Below are positions 47,490 to 60,770 of a stretch of 64,000 nt of DNA, piece by piece. The position numbers were made by a program, and so were the translations under genes. Position 1 is the first letter of the stretch; every line of letters begins with the position of its first letter. This DNA is from Peromyscus leucopus (Eukaryota > Chordata > Mammalia > Rodentia > Cricetidae): the NCBI RefSeq assembly GCF_004664715.2, contig NC_051083.1, positions 99,167,661 through 99,231,660 of the forward strand. Direction: 5' to 3'. Below the pieces are notes generated by a model. The model was not told the origin of the DNA and ran no database searches. It worked only from the letters and a program-made list of their open reading frames with translations.

Positions 47490-47667
47490 TCTTGGTGGAA
47501 GGATTAAGGAAACTCCACGAAGTTAAAAGGGAGATTTATTTGGGGGTTTTACTTACAACAAGTAAAGGGATAGGTTACAGGGTGCAGGAGAGGTGGAGTG
47601 CAGTTCAGTGGTGTTCTCCAGAGAATTCTGCTCAATCTACCCTCCAACATCCAGGATTACCAGGAAC
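47490..47667 (-). mobile_element. Truncated 'LTR-A' copy joined to L1
   Basis: Diverged match to the first ~180 bp (plus-strand order) of the LTR-A family: 'aaactccacgaagttaaaagggagatttattt', 'ggataggttacagggt' and 'gtggtgttctccagagaattctgctc'. It stops at 'caggaac', where a young L1 begins; the remaining ~140 bp of the LTR are not found nearby. Confidence 0.65.
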
Positions 47668-48975
47668 TCTCCTCCACTGCTGGTGGGAATGCAAGCTAGT
47701 ACAACCACTTTGGAACTCAATATGGCGCTTTCTTAGAAAATTGGGAATCAATCTCCCCCAAGATCCAGCTATACCACTCTTGGGCATATACCCAAGAATT
47801 GCTCAATCATACCACAAGAGCACTTGCTCAGCTATGTTCATATCAGCATTGTTTGTGATAGTCAAAAACCTGGAAACAACCTAGATGCCCTTCAACTGAA
47901 GAATGGATAAACAAATTGTGGCACATATACACAAAGGAATACTACTCAGCAGAGAAAAACAATGACATTATGAGGTTTGCAGGCAAATGGATGGATCTAG
48001 AAAAAATCATCCTGAGTGAGGTAACCCAGACTCAGAAAGACAAATATGGTATGTACTCACTCATAGGAAGATGCTAGATGTGGAACAAGGATGACTGGAC
48101 TGCTACTCACATCACCAGTGAGGCTACCTGGAAAACGGGACCCCAAGAAAGACACGGAGAAATGGATGAGATCTACATGAACAGCCTGGACATGAGTGGG
48201 AACAATGAAGGGCGAGGGTTGAGGGAAAGGGAGTGGGAGATCCTAGCTGGATCAAGAAAAGAGAGGGAGAAAAGGAAGAAACAAAGAGCTAAAGAGGCCC
48301 ACAGAAATCCAAAAAGATACCCCACAAAAGACTGCTGGCAATGGCCGAGAGACAGCCGGGACTGACCTACTCTGGTGATGGGATAGCCAAACACCCTAAT
48401 AGTTGTGCCAGAAACCCCATTCAAGGACTGAGGAATCTGGATGCAGACATCCATGGCTAGGCCCCTGGTGAGCGCTGGGAGTCTAATTAGTGAGAAAGAG
48501 GAGGGTCTATACGAGTGAGAATTGTTGAAACCAAGGTTGGATAAAGCACAGGGACAAATAACCAAATGAATGGAAACACATGAACTATGAACCAAAGGCT
48601 GAGGGGCCCCTACTAGATCAGGCCCTCTGAATAGGTGAGACAGTCAATTGGCTTGATCTGTTTGGGAGGCATCTAGGCAGTGGTACCAGGTCCTGGGCTC
48701 ATTGCATGAGTTAGCTGTTTGAAACCTGGGACTTATGCAGGGACGCTTGGCTCAATCTGGGAGGATGGGACTGGACCTGCCTGGACTGAGTCTATCAGGT
48801 CGATCCCAGTCCTCGGGGAGACCTTGATCTGGAGGAGGTGGGAATGGGAGGTGTGCTGGGGGGAAGGGGAGGGAGGCAGGAAGGGAGAAAACAAGGGAAT
48901 CTGTGGCTATTATGTAGAACTGAATAGTATTGTAAAATAAATAAAATAAAATAAAAATAAATAAATAAATAAATA
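47662..48975 (+). mobile_element. Young 5'-truncated L1: ORF2 C-terminus and 3' UTR
   Basis: Starts inside the ORF2 C-terminal Cys/His region ([18 protein letters not shown]), continues [19 protein letters not shown] and ends ...MYSLIGRC at the stop 48075-48077. One extra base near 47865 ('gtcaaaaacctgg' against 'gccaaatcctgg' in the copy at 55.99 kb) breaks the frame. The 3' UTR (48078-48935) carries a G-rich tract (48838-48890) and an (AAAT)n tail to ~48975. Lacks ORF1, endonuclease and reverse transcriptase. Confidence 0.9.
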
Positions 48976-49560
48976 ACTCAAAAAACTAAACATTAAGAAA
49001 ATAAGCAACCCAGTTTAAAAAATTGACTGTGAAAATGGACAGAAAATTCACAAGAGAAGAAAGTCAAATGGCTAGCAATTTCTGTAAGAAATGTTCAACA
49101 ACTAGAAACATGCTAGAAACATGGCCCAGCTGTTAAGTGAACATGGTACTATGGTGGAAGTCCCAATTTGGTTCCTAGATCCCACTTAGCACTTACAAAT
49201 CATCTGTAACTCCTGTTCCAGGGAATCCAATGCCCTATCTTGCCCTCCATGGACACCAGACATGCATGTGGTATACACTGTACACACATACATGCAGGCA
49301 AAACATTCATACATGTTAGATAAAAATAAGTTGGTCATCTATCCAGAAACTAAACAAATCATGGAGATAAGAGACATTATGACTCAAATGGACCTAACAC
49401 ATATCTACAGAATATTTCACCCCAAAATAAATAAGTCTTTTAAAATGTGTTCAACTTTCTTAGCAATCATGAAAGGCACATTAAGACTTCTTCGAAGATT
49501 TTACCTCATCCCAGTCAGAATGGTCATCATTAATAATACAACAGTTGAGAGTTACTCACA
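48976..49560 (+). mobile_element. Old L1 ORF2 fragment, sense, split by a SINE
   Basis: 'aactcaaaaaactaaacattaagaaaataagcaaccc' and '...agaaaattcacaagagaagaaagtcaaatggc' before the SINE, 'ttcaactttcttagcaatcatgaaaggcacattaa ... tacctcatcccagtcagaatggtcatc' after it, are consecutive parts of L1 ORF2 just upstream of the Cys/His region. Heavily diverged; no open frame. Confidence 0.65.
49128..49330 (+). mobile_element. B2/B3-type SINE, diverged
   Basis: 'ggaagtcccaatttggttcctagatccc ... catctgtaactcctgttccagggaatccaatgccc ... catgcaggcaaaacattcatac' is a B2-class SINE body with a diverged head. Confidence 0.7.
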
Positions 49561-49604
49561 TGACCGAGATCTCGCATGACATAGGCGCTCACGTGTTCAA
49601 TTGC

Positions 49605-50975
<1,371 letters not shown>

Positions 50976-51555
50976 TGCTGTGACTTCCCCAGTAATCAGA
51001 TAGGTAAATACCCTGTCATCATAGATCCTTTTTCCAGTAACTGAAAAAGATCCACAGCCAAACAGCAGGCTGAGCTCTGGGAGTCCAGTTGAAGAGAGAG
51101 AAGAGGGATTCTGTGAGCAAGGGGAAGCAAGACTGTGAAGGGGAAACCTATGGAGACAACCAAACAAAACTAGTGGGAACTCATGAAATTTAGACCAACA
51201 CCTCTGGAGCCTCCACGGAATTGGACTAGGCCCTCTGCATAAGTGAGACAGTTGTGTAGCTTGATCTGCTTAAGGGGCCCCCAGGCAATAGGGTCAGGAT
51301 CCATCCCTGGTGGATGAGCGGCCTTTTTTGAGCCCACTACCTATGGTGGAACACCTTGCACAGCCTTGATACAGAGGTAGGGGCTTTGACTTGCTTCTAC
51401 TGAATGTACCAGGCTCTGCTGGATCCCCATGGGAAGCCTTACATTCTTGTAGGAAGGAATGGGGGGGTTGAGGAGGTAGGCTGAAGGGGTGGGAGGAGAA
51501 AAGAGGGGGATCTGTGATTGGTATGTAAAATGAATAAAATTTTTCTTAATAAAAA
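50976..51555 (+). mobile_element. L1 3' UTR fused to the Hnrnph2-like pseudogene
   Basis: Sense L1 3' UTR from 'cttccccagtaatcag...gtaaataccctgtcatcatagatcc' through 'ggaattggactaggccctctgc' (about 51218) and 'ggatccatccctggtgg' to a G-rich tract (51456-51510) and the tail 'tgtgattggtatgtaaaatgaataaaat', ending A-rich at ~51555. It is the same 3' UTR type as at 33835-34325. No L1 coding sequence lies between it and the pseudogene. Confidence 0.85.
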
Positions 51556-51689
51556 ATACTAATAGAAAGAGAAAAAGAACACAACTATCGGATATTGGCA
51601 TGGATGTGGTAAAAGCAACATAAATAAATAAATAATGAAAATAAATACATAAAATAAGAAATTTGAAACTAGAATCCACATGTGAGAGG
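51556..51689. other. A-rich spacer, possibly old L1
   Basis: 'ggatattggcatggatgtggtaaaag' (51590) may continue the old sense L1 that ends at 49560, which would make 49605-51555 an insertion into that L1. Weak match. Confidence 0.35.
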
Positions 51690-51900
51690 AAATATACATT
51701 GTTTGTCCATCTAGGATGGCATTACCTCATTCAGTATAATATTTTCTAGTTCCATAAATTTACCTGTACACTTTACAATTTCAAGTTTCTTTATAATGTA
51801 TAGAATTCCATCATGCATATGTAGTACATTTAATTATCTATTCATCAGTTGATGGGCATCTAGGTTGATTCCAATTTTGATCAATGGAACAATTAAGCAA
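51690..51900 (-). mobile_element. Old L1 ORF2 C-terminal fragment, antisense
   Basis: 'ggatggcattacctcattcagtataatattttctagttccataaatttacctg ... tagaattccatcatgcatatgtagtacatttaattatctattcatcagttgatgggcatctagg' is antisense to the conserved L1 ORF2 3' end. Diverged. Confidence 0.7.
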
Positions 51901-52608
51901 AAGGAGTTACAAGGTTAAATATATGCAAACCAAACACCAACATAATTTATTTCATTAAATCATGCTACTTGACTTCAAGACACAGACTAGTCCAACTCAG
52001 TGATCATGGGAAATTCAAGCCCCTACTCTCTCCAATGGACTGCACAGTAGAACTTTATGGAAACCCTGTACCACAATTTCAAAATACAACTTTTTATAAA
52101 AATAACTCAACTTGAATCTACCTGAATGGGTAGACTCCAAACACGCTATGTCAAATGAAAATAACAGTACAAGGCATAATGACTCCCTATGAGTTATTGG
52201 TCAGGAGACCCCAGAAGTCTCCCAAACAATACATACTGTTGACTTTGCTCTTGGTTACCCACCATAAGTACATGGTAAGATCCTGTTCCTGACTGTAGGA
52301 CTTAGGAAAAGCAATCTCAAACCAACCTGTAAATTTTGACCCTGTTGGCTGTCTTTAATGAGGGACTATGCAGGCTGCGATTGTAACAGGAACTTGTCAG
52401 GTAAGATGTACACACTTGCACAATAGTGGTGTGACTGTTATGGAATAATTAACCACTTTCTGACTGAATTTGAGGCTTGTTCCACAGGAAAGAATTGCAT
52501 GCCCAGTGATGTAATCTTGGTCAAAAGCCCATACACCACTAGGGAGGTCATAGTTCCAGGAAAGATCTTGCTATAGATATTTTGCTAAATTGTAATGATG
52601 TCCAACTG

Positions 52609-52610
<2 letters not shown>
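51901..52610. other. Intergenic sequence, no recognised feature
   Basis: Nothing recognised. Confidence 0.4.

Positions 52611-52660
<50 letters not shown>
52611..52660. repeat. (GT)n microsatellite, 25 units
   Basis: A perfect, uninterrupted GT array of 50 bp, not inside a recognised SINE. Confidence 0.98.
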
Positions 52661-52662
<2 letters not shown>

Positions 52663-54187
52663 GTACCCATATATGTAGGCTGTTCTAATCTTTGTCAGAG
52701 AGGCTTGGTTTTCAGCTCATAGAAGAATGTCTAATTTGAAGGATCAATGTGCATTAGAAGAAGCTGAAGAAGAAAGGAACAAATTTAGAAGTTGCCTTGT
52801 GTATCCATTATTCCAAATGGTAACATGTTACCTAAATATGATGAGATATCAGAAACAGTAAAATGTATCATGAAAACCAGAAAAATTGATTTTTAGCAAA
52901 TTATTATAAAATGGTGGTTTTCCCCACCCAAACCATTTTGGCATAAGAAACAAAGATATATTTGGTCTTTTATGTTGAAATCTCATTGCTATCTGTAGGC
53001 TGTACTTCAAATGTTCAACTATAATCTCATGATGTCTACATTCAGATTGCCTTTTATCAGGACTTGTCTAAAGAGGAATGATTTGAGATTTATCTCTATT
53101 AATGCATGTCTGGGAGGCAACTAGTAGTAAGAAATCTTGTACTTCTCAAGTTTAAAATCTTTAGTCAATTTTGGAAATTTCATGGTTCTCCCTTTGGACT
53201 ATAATGATCCAATTTTAGCCATTCCAGGATTTGCATCCTTCTTTAATGTATTCATTACCTCAGAAAGTATCAAAAATACAGATCTGACAGAAGGCACTTT
53301 GAAATGTATGAAATCATGATGAGTATGATAAATCCTATTATACACCTGTGTACATTATTGACACTGCTTAACAGATTGAATCAGCTACCTTCTGGAGTAC
53401 CCAGTATGTTTCTGCTGTGATTGTTTGACATGTTCAAAATAACCAAGTGAGAAGGCAGATGAGTAAGTACCATTATTTGTATGCTTACCAGGAACAATCT
53501 CAGGTGTTACAGTGTGCACCATCTGGTTTAATTTGTCCAATCCCACTTTGAATTGAGTAATAAAATCTCAAGTTTCATTTTATGTGGAAGTTCAAACTCA
53601 TAGAATTTGATGCATTTTCTCCAAAGTCACACTGTTGCTAAAACTCAAAATTTGAACTGAATCTTTGTTCAGTCAATGCATATTTAATCTTCCAAAGATA
53701 TGCCACTTTATGAGGGAAACGAAGGTCTCTAGAGATAAACTTCTTGGCTAATTTCAAAGATCCCAGATATTCCATTGTCTGATATCAAATTTTATATAAA
53801 TAAAGAAGCATTTATTTTGTAAATTTTCATGTATGCAAATGTTATCACAAATATTCCATTCATGGTTGTGTTTTGTTTGTTAACCCATGCTGTTTCAGAA
53901 AGTCTAAGGAGCAATGTGTTAGAAGAAAACAATTTCCATTTTCAAAGTCTTGATTCTTTGATATCATTTTATGTCAAAATGGGAGACTGTTCATATGACA
54001 AATATTGGTGAGAAAGTCACCCATCCCTTTAATCAAGCAATACTTCCAGCAATATGTAACCAAATTGAACATGAGACTCTCTTTGGTCACCACATGTATT
54101 TCTCCATAACAAGGTCATTATAAATTGTATATCAATCTTAAGACAAGTCAGAAGATGGAGGAATGAAAGTAAACTTGACAAAAACAG
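52661..54187. other. AT-rich intergenic sequence up to the gap
   Basis: No gene or young repeat recognised; frames at 53137-53319 and 53829-54011 have no motif. Confidence 0.4.
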
Positions 54188-54687
54188 NNNNNNNNNNNNN
54201 NNNNNNNNNNNNNNNNNNNNNNNNNNNNNNNNNNNNNNNNNNNNNNNNNNNNNNNNNNNNNNNNNNNNNNNNNNNNNNNNNNNNNNNNNNNNNNNNNNNN
54301 NNNNNNNNNNNNNNNNNNNNNNNNNNNNNNNNNNNNNNNNNNNNNNNNNNNNNNNNNNNNNNNNNNNNNNNNNNNNNNNNNNNNNNNNNNNNNNNNNNNN
54401 NNNNNNNNNNNNNNNNNNNNNNNNNNNNNNNNNNNNNNNNNNNNNNNNNNNNNNNNNNNNNNNNNNNNNNNNNNNNNNNNNNNNNNNNNNNNNNNNNNNN
54501 NNNNNNNNNNNNNNNNNNNNNNNNNNNNNNNNNNNNNNNNNNNNNNNNNNNNNNNNNNNNNNNNNNNNNNNNNNNNNNNNNNNNNNNNNNNNNNNNNNNN
54601 NNNNNNNNNNNNNNNNNNNNNNNNNNNNNNNNNNNNNNNNNNNNNNNNNNNNNNNNNNNNNNNNNNNNNNNNNNNNNNNNNNNNNNN
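54188..54687. other. Assembly gap of exactly 500 N
   Basis: A run of 500 undetermined bases. The round length suggests a placeholder, not a measured size. It ends inside ORF2 of a young L1, so the missing part probably holds more of that L1. Frames at 54148-54702 that cross it are meaningless. Confidence 0.99.
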
Positions 54688-57135
54688 CAAGTCTATCTAT
54701 AGAGCTCAGTAATAAAAACAGCTTGGTATTGGCATAAAAACTGACATGTGGACCAATGGAATCGAATTGAAGACCCTGACATTAACCCATACACCTATGG
54801 ACATATAATTTTTGACAAAGAAGCCAAAAGTGTACAATGGAAAAAAGAAAGCATCTTCAACAAATGGTGCTGGCATAACTGGATATCAACGTGTAGAAGG
54901 CTGCAAATAGATCCATATCTGTCACCGTGCACAAAACTTAAGTCCAAGTGGATCAAAGACCTCAACATAAATCCAGCTACTCTAAACCTGCTAGAAGAGA
55001 AAGTAGGAAGTAATCTTGAACGCATTGGCATAGGAGATCACTTCCTAAATATAACACCAGTAGCACAGACACTGAGACAAACAATCAATCAATGGGACCT
55101 CCTGAAACTGAGAAGCTTTTGTAGAGCAACAGATACGGTCAAGAAGGCAAAGCGACAGCCTACAGAATGGGAAAAGATCTTCACCAACCCCACAGGTGAC
55201 AGAGGACTGATATCCAGAATATATAAGGAACTCAAGAAATTAGACATCAAAACGACCAACAGTCCAATTGAGAAATGGGCTTTAGAATTAAACAGAGAAT
55301 TCTCAACAGAGGAAACCTATTGGAGAAATTATTTTGGCCACTCCACGTAGTTAAAAGGATATTTATTTAATGGCGAAACTCACAAATTAAGTAATGGGTA
55401 GGTCGCAGGGTCTGGGGAAGGTGTAATGCAGTCCAACGGTGTTCTCCGGAGCTCTACACAGTCAATCTGCACTGGTCAGCGTCCCGGCACGAAAGAGCGC
55501 CCAGAGCAAGCGCTGGCCCATCCAGCTCTCGGGTCCCCCAGGCGCCTCCCCTCGCCCCGCCTCGTAGGCGTGACAGTTGCCAGAGTCTCAATGGGGGTTG
55601 GAACTTCCAGAACCAAGTTGGAATGGCTACCCACTACAGAAACCCAAATGGCTGAAAGACATTTAAGGAATTGCTCAACATCCCTAATCATCAGGGAAAT
55701 GCAAATCAAAACAACTCTGAGATACCACCTTACGCCTGTCAGAATGGCTAAGATCAAAAACACTGAAGACACTTTATGCTGGAGAGGTTGTGGAACTAGA
55801 GGAACTCTCCTCCACTGCTGGTGGGAATGCAAGCTTGTACAACCACTTTGGAAATCAATATGGCGCTTTCTTAGAAAATTGGGAATCAATCTCCCCCAAG
55901 ATCCAGCTATACCACTTTTGGGCATATACCCAAGAAATGCTCAATCATACCACAAGAGCACTTGCTCAGCTATGTTCATATCAGCATTGTTTGTAATAGC
56001 CAAATCCTGGAAACAACCTAGATGCCCTTCAACTGAAGAATGGATAAATAAATTGTGGCACATATACACAATGGAATACTACTCAGCAGAGAAAAACAAT
56101 GACATCATACGGTTTGCAGACAAATGGATTGATCTAGAAAAAATCATCCTGAGTGAGGTGACCCAGACTCAGAAAGACAAGTATGGTATGTACTCACTCA
56201 TAGGAAGATGCTAGATGTGGAACAAGGATGACTGGACTGCTACTCACATCACCAGTGAGGCTACCTGGAAAACGGGACCCCAAAAAAGACACGGAGAAAT
56301 GGATGAGATCTACATGAACAGCCTGGTCATGAGTGGGAACAATGAAGGGCGACGGTTGAGGGAAAGAGAGTGGGAGATCCTAGCTGGATCAAGAAAAGAC
56401 AAGGAGAACAACTAATAGGAGACCATGGTAAATGAAGACCACATGAGAAGGGGAGGAAGCAGAGAGCTAGGGAGGCCCACAGAGATCCACAAAGATACCC
56501 CCACAAAAGACTGCTGGCAATGGTCGAGAGACGGCAGGAACTGACCTACTCCGGTGAAGGGATGGCCAGACACCCTGTTAGTTGTGCCATAAACCCCATC
56601 CAAGGAAGGTCTGAGGAATCTGGATGCAGACATCCACGGCTAGGCCCCTGGTGGAGCACTGGGAGTCTAATTAGTGAGAAAGAAGAGGGTTTATATGAGC
56701 GAGAATTGTTGAAGCCAGGGTTGGATAAAGCACAGGGACAAATAACCAAATGAATGGAAGCACAGGATCTATGAACCAAAGGTTGAGGGGCCCCCAACTG
56801 GATCAGGCCCACTGAACGGGTGAGACAGTCATTTGGCTTGATCTGTTTGGGAGGCAGGCGTGTGTTGGTGCCGGGTCCTGGGCTTGTTGCATGAGTTGGC
56901 TGTTTGAATCCTGGGACCTATGCAGGGACACTTGTCTCGGTCTGGGAGGGGGGACTGGACCTGGCTGGACTGACACTACCAGGTCGATCCCGGTCCTCGG
57001 GGGAGACCTTGATCTGGAGGAGGTGGGAATGGGGGGTGGGGTGGGGGGAGGGGGAGGGGGGGCGAGAGTGGGAGAACAGGGGAATCTGTGGCTATTATGT
57101 TGAACTAAATGATGTTGTAAAATAAATTTACTTTA
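54688..57135 (+). mobile_element. Young L1 (ORF2 C-terminal part, 3' UTR, tail), split by a solo LTR
   Basis: ORF2 is open from 54748: [63 protein letters not shown], up to NREFSTEE at 55315. A 321-bp LTR intervenes (55318-55638). The same frame resumes ([20 protein letters not shown]), carries an intact CX3CX7HX4C motif ([18 protein letters not shown]) and [19 protein letters not shown], and stops at 56212-56214. Without the LTR and its duplicated 6 bp, the visible ORF2 part has no other stop. The 3' UTR (56215-57120) has a strong G-rich tract (57028-57070) and an A-rich tail with AATAAA. The part upstream of 54688 is in the gap, so full length cannot be judged. As it stands ORF2 is interrupted. 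Confidence 0.93.
55318..55638 (-). mobile_element. Solo LTR, 'LTR-A' family, 321 bp with exact 6-bp TSD, nested in L1
   Basis: Plus-strand order TATTGGAGAAATTATTTTGG ... GGCTACCCACTACA. The exact repeat GAAACC abuts both ends (55312-55317, 55639-55644). Nearly identical to 42443-42763 in reverse orientation, with the same CpG-rich centre. AATAAA on the minus strand sets the sense. A 6-bp TSD fits ERVK-type integration. A size near 320-345 bp is also like the LTRs of the cricetid mys elements, but I cannot confirm that link. Confidence 0.9.
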
Positions 57136-57713
57136 AAAAAAATAAAAACACATTATCATCGATGGGATAATAAGGACTAAGACACAACAGAGAAAGGAAT
57201 TCATTATAGTGTTATAGAACAAAAAAGTATAACTATAGTCTAAAATAAATTTTATATATTTAAAAAAAAACAAGAGAAGGAAAAATTAAAGGTTCCCAGC
57301 ACAGAAATGCAAAGGATTGGTAAGATAGTGTGGATTACCTTGATTTCATTATGAAACATAATATTTAAATACCTGTGCCAAAATATCACACTAAACTCTA
57401 TAAATAAATGCAACTAAACAATCATGAGAACTAAACAAAAGATAAAATAATATGCATAGTACATATTATCAGGAATTTGACATATTTAGAGCAGGCACAT
57501 AGAACAGAGACACATTGTAAACCCTTTGTCACATTCATATTGAGTGGAGAGTCCAAATAGGCATTTATCTTAATGTCACTGAGGAGATTTCATTGATTAT
57601 AATTGGTTAATTTTGGAATTTCTACTAATATAACTTAAGACTAACTTACAAAACTTCTGTGAATTATACTGATGTTCTTTCCACTCTACAGGAAGTATAG
57701 CCACAAATCTGTG
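57136..57713. other. AT-rich spacer, no recognised feature
   Basis: Nothing recognised. Confidence 0.4.
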
Positions 57714-58135
57714 GTGATATTGTATTTGTGCTCTAACAAATAAAGCTTGACTGGAGATCAGAGGATAAAGTCAGCCACTATATTAAATATAGCGGTCAGG
57801 CAGTGGTAGCACAAACCTATAATCCTAGCATTTGGAAGGCAGAGATTCATCTGGATCTCTGTGAGTGGAAGGTCACACTGGGAACAGAGACAGACATGGT
57901 GGCACACACCTTTAATTCCAAAACTAGTTAACCATAAAGGTATGGAGGTCTCTACAGACAGAGAAGTGATAGAGCTGCAGAAATATGAAGTGATGTAGTT
58001 AGATGGAGAAAGGAACTAAGATGGCAGGGCACAGAAAGGTATATAGGCATGAGTATTCAGGAAGTAGATCTCTGTTGGGCTGAGAATTTCCTAGTGATAA
58101 GAAGTGGCTAGCTTGTTCTATACCTCTGATCTCTC
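57714..58135 (+). mobile_element. Composite repeat with two B1-like modules (LTR-like)
   Basis: Starts 'tgatattgtatttgtgctctaacaaataaagcttgactggagatcagagg'. It carries one B1-like module (57790-57885, 'ggtcaggcagtggtagcacaaacctataatcctagcat') and a second short one (57888-57925, 'gacatggtggcacacacctttaattcc'), then continues with unrelated sequence to 'tcccaatatctgactctg'. I recall this arrangement as a recurrent cricetid interspersed repeat; the class is unsure. Confidence 0.45.
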
Positions 58136-58269
58136 AGCTTTCATCCCAATATCTGACTCTGTTTTTTTTTTTTTTTAATTAAAAGTCCATTTAGCAATTC
58201 ATGTTAAACAAATCTCTGGGCCTCTTCTGAGATTACTTAAGGAACAGAACTTCAGACTAGACAATCAAT

Positions 58270-60325
58270 TATTTTTTTCAAGTTTATCTGTTGGTAATTT
58301 CATACATGTATACAATGTCTTTCAATTATATCTACACTCCACTCTTCAGGTCCACTTTCTTACAGAATCCCCAACATGCCTGTCCTAACCTCATGTTCTC
58401 TATATTTATGATCAGCAGAGTCATGATTGTGGGGACATCTACTGGAGCTTGGGAAACCTATCAGAAGCCACACCCTAAGGAAACCAACTGCCCCTCCACT
58501 AAAAGTCATCAAGTGACAATAGTTATTAAGCTAGAAGTAGGGAACTGATGAAGCCTTTCACAATCCCTGCAGGAATGTCCACTGTCTTAATTCTGTGCAT
58601 GTCTTATGAAGGCAACCACAGCTGCTGTGGGTTGATGAATGCAATGGCTTTGTCATGTCTAGAAGACACTATTTTGCAGCAGTCCTCCTAAACTCTAGCT
58701 CTTACAATCTTTCTGCCCCCTCTTACATAATATCCTCTGGGCCTTGGGTAGGGAGAGAATGGGATATCATTCTCCTATTTAGGGATGACCACACCATAGT
58801 CACCGCTTCTCTCAACCATATCCTCTTGTGAGTCTCTGAGTTACTTTCCATCTGCCGCAAAAGGGAGTTCCTCTGATGCATGGTAAGCATTATACTGATA
58901 TGTGGGTGTAATGATAAGTAATTAGAAAGTGATTTGATACTATGCCTATTTTAGAAAAGTAGTAAAAGTAGGTTTTCCCCTAGCGCCTGTGACCTCCCCA
59001 GCCATGGATACTAGGCCAGGCATAAGTCCTTCTGTGAAATGGGTTTTAATTCCAATTACAAAGCCATGGTTTACAACCATAACATTCATGGCACTTTTGC
59101 ACCAATGAACTTATCTAGTTAGGTCAGTCATTATGGTGGCCCACAGACTTCACAGTTGAGTAAGATTGCTGATAACTTCCCCATCCCCTACTAGTCAGCA
59201 TAGTACCTTCTAGCACTATGTAAGCTAGACAGTTGGGAGGAATCTTCCAGGTCACTATCACTTGAGTTTGTTTTGATTTGCTTTTATGTCCTATGTACAA
59301 AATTGTGTGATGTCTTCGATCATAGGAGCTGACTGTTAAGTTCTGATGGATGACAAGAAGCAATGACAATAGCCTGAATTGACCCAGGAGTCTCTGGGGT
59401 GCCTATGACCACACTTTGTAGGGTTTCTCTCACACTTGGCACTAGGCTATTTGTTTGATACCCTATGGATTCTCAGAGCTGCATTATTCCCTTACATAGG
59501 GCAACTTCAATTTAAACTCCTTTGAGCCTATATTTTTTTAGGAAGCTTTTAAAATATAGGTTTCTATGTGGCTTTTTCAAGCATTCTTGTTGATAGCTCT
59601 CCCTCCTGATATGCCACCGTGTACCCTAGACTTCCATCCATCCTCTCCCAACTTAAACTTCCCCATTATTCTCTTTTCTCCCTTCATATGAACTGTATTC
59701 TATCACCCCCTGTTTTAATCTCTTTCTCATCCCATCCCGTGGCCTCCCTTTATAGGTTCATAGTCTCTACATGTCCTCCAAGTTAAACACACAAATCTGA
59801 AACTTTGCTGCTAGGATTCATATATGAGAGAAAACATATAGCATTTGTTCTTATTGGGCCTGGCTTACCCTTTTTTTTCTAGTTTCATTCATTTTCCTGG
59901 AAATTTCATAGTTTCATTTTTACCTGTAGTACAATAAAATTTCATTGTATGTTGGTACCACATTTTCAATATTCACTCATAAGTTAATGGATATTTAGAT
60001 TTTTTTCATTTCTTGGATATTGTGAATAAAGCAACAATTAACATAGATGAGCAAGTATCTCTGTTGCAGGATATAGAGTCTTTTGGGTATATGCCCAGGA
60101 CACTAAAGTTTGTCCATACATCAAATCTCTTTTTAGAAATCCACACTGATTTCCATCATGTCTACATCATTTTACATACCCACTAAGAGAGAATAAGGGC
60201 TGCTATTTCCCCCACAGCCTCAAAAGTATTTGTTGTCTTTGGATTTTTAATCATTTTTTAGCCATTTTAACTGGAGTTAGGAAATAAAAAACAGATTTTT
60301 AAATTTACATTTCCCTGATTCCTAA
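58270..60325 (-). mobile_element. Long old L1: 3' UTR and ORF2 3' end, antisense
   Basis: 58270-59500 is antisense old-L1 3' UTR ('ttgatgaatgcaatggctttgtcatgtctagaagac', 'ctttctgccccctcttacataatatcc', 'aacattcatggcacttttgcacc', 'caatgacaatagcctgaattgaccc'). 59860-60325 is antisense ORF2 C-terminal region ('tggatattgtgaataaagcaacaattaacatagatgagc', 'gggtatatgcccaggacac', 'cccacagcctcaaaagtatttgttg', 'tttacatttccctgattcc'). Many indels; no usable frame. About 2 kb, the longest single old L1 remnant here. Confidence 0.75.
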
Positions 60326-60770
60326 GATGTTGAACAGTTTTTAGGATATTTAGGATAAAAATATAATATTTTATATTGTTTTTTATGAAAATTCTGTTAA
60401 AAGCTAAAGCCCAATTTGTGACTGACTTGTTTTGTTGATGCTTTGTTTTTAACATTTTTATTCTATTTATTAATTTTCTAACAGATGTCTGCAAATAAAT
60501 AACACACACTTAGATCATTAAGAGACAAGGAGAAGAGTCAGAAGGGAAATTAGAAAACATTTTAATATACATGAAAACGAAACATGATATACACAAATGT
60601 AGCAATTGTATGTTAAGTGATGTTTAAATTAATGATCATCACTGCAAGTGCCTATGTTAAAAGATAGCATTCTGCACATTTATTGAACCTTCTATTTTAA
60701 GATATTAAAAACATTTAAAGAAAGCTCAAACTAAAGCAAGAATAAGTACAGGTAATCAAAATCCAGCATA
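60326..60770. other. AT-rich spacer
   Basis: Nothing recognised. Confidence 0.4.

Noticed and set aside
48173..48595. 140-codon minus frame
   Set aside because: Complement of the young L1 3' UTR.
54148..54702. Two ~180-codon frames across the N run
   Set aside because: They exist only because N codons are not stops.
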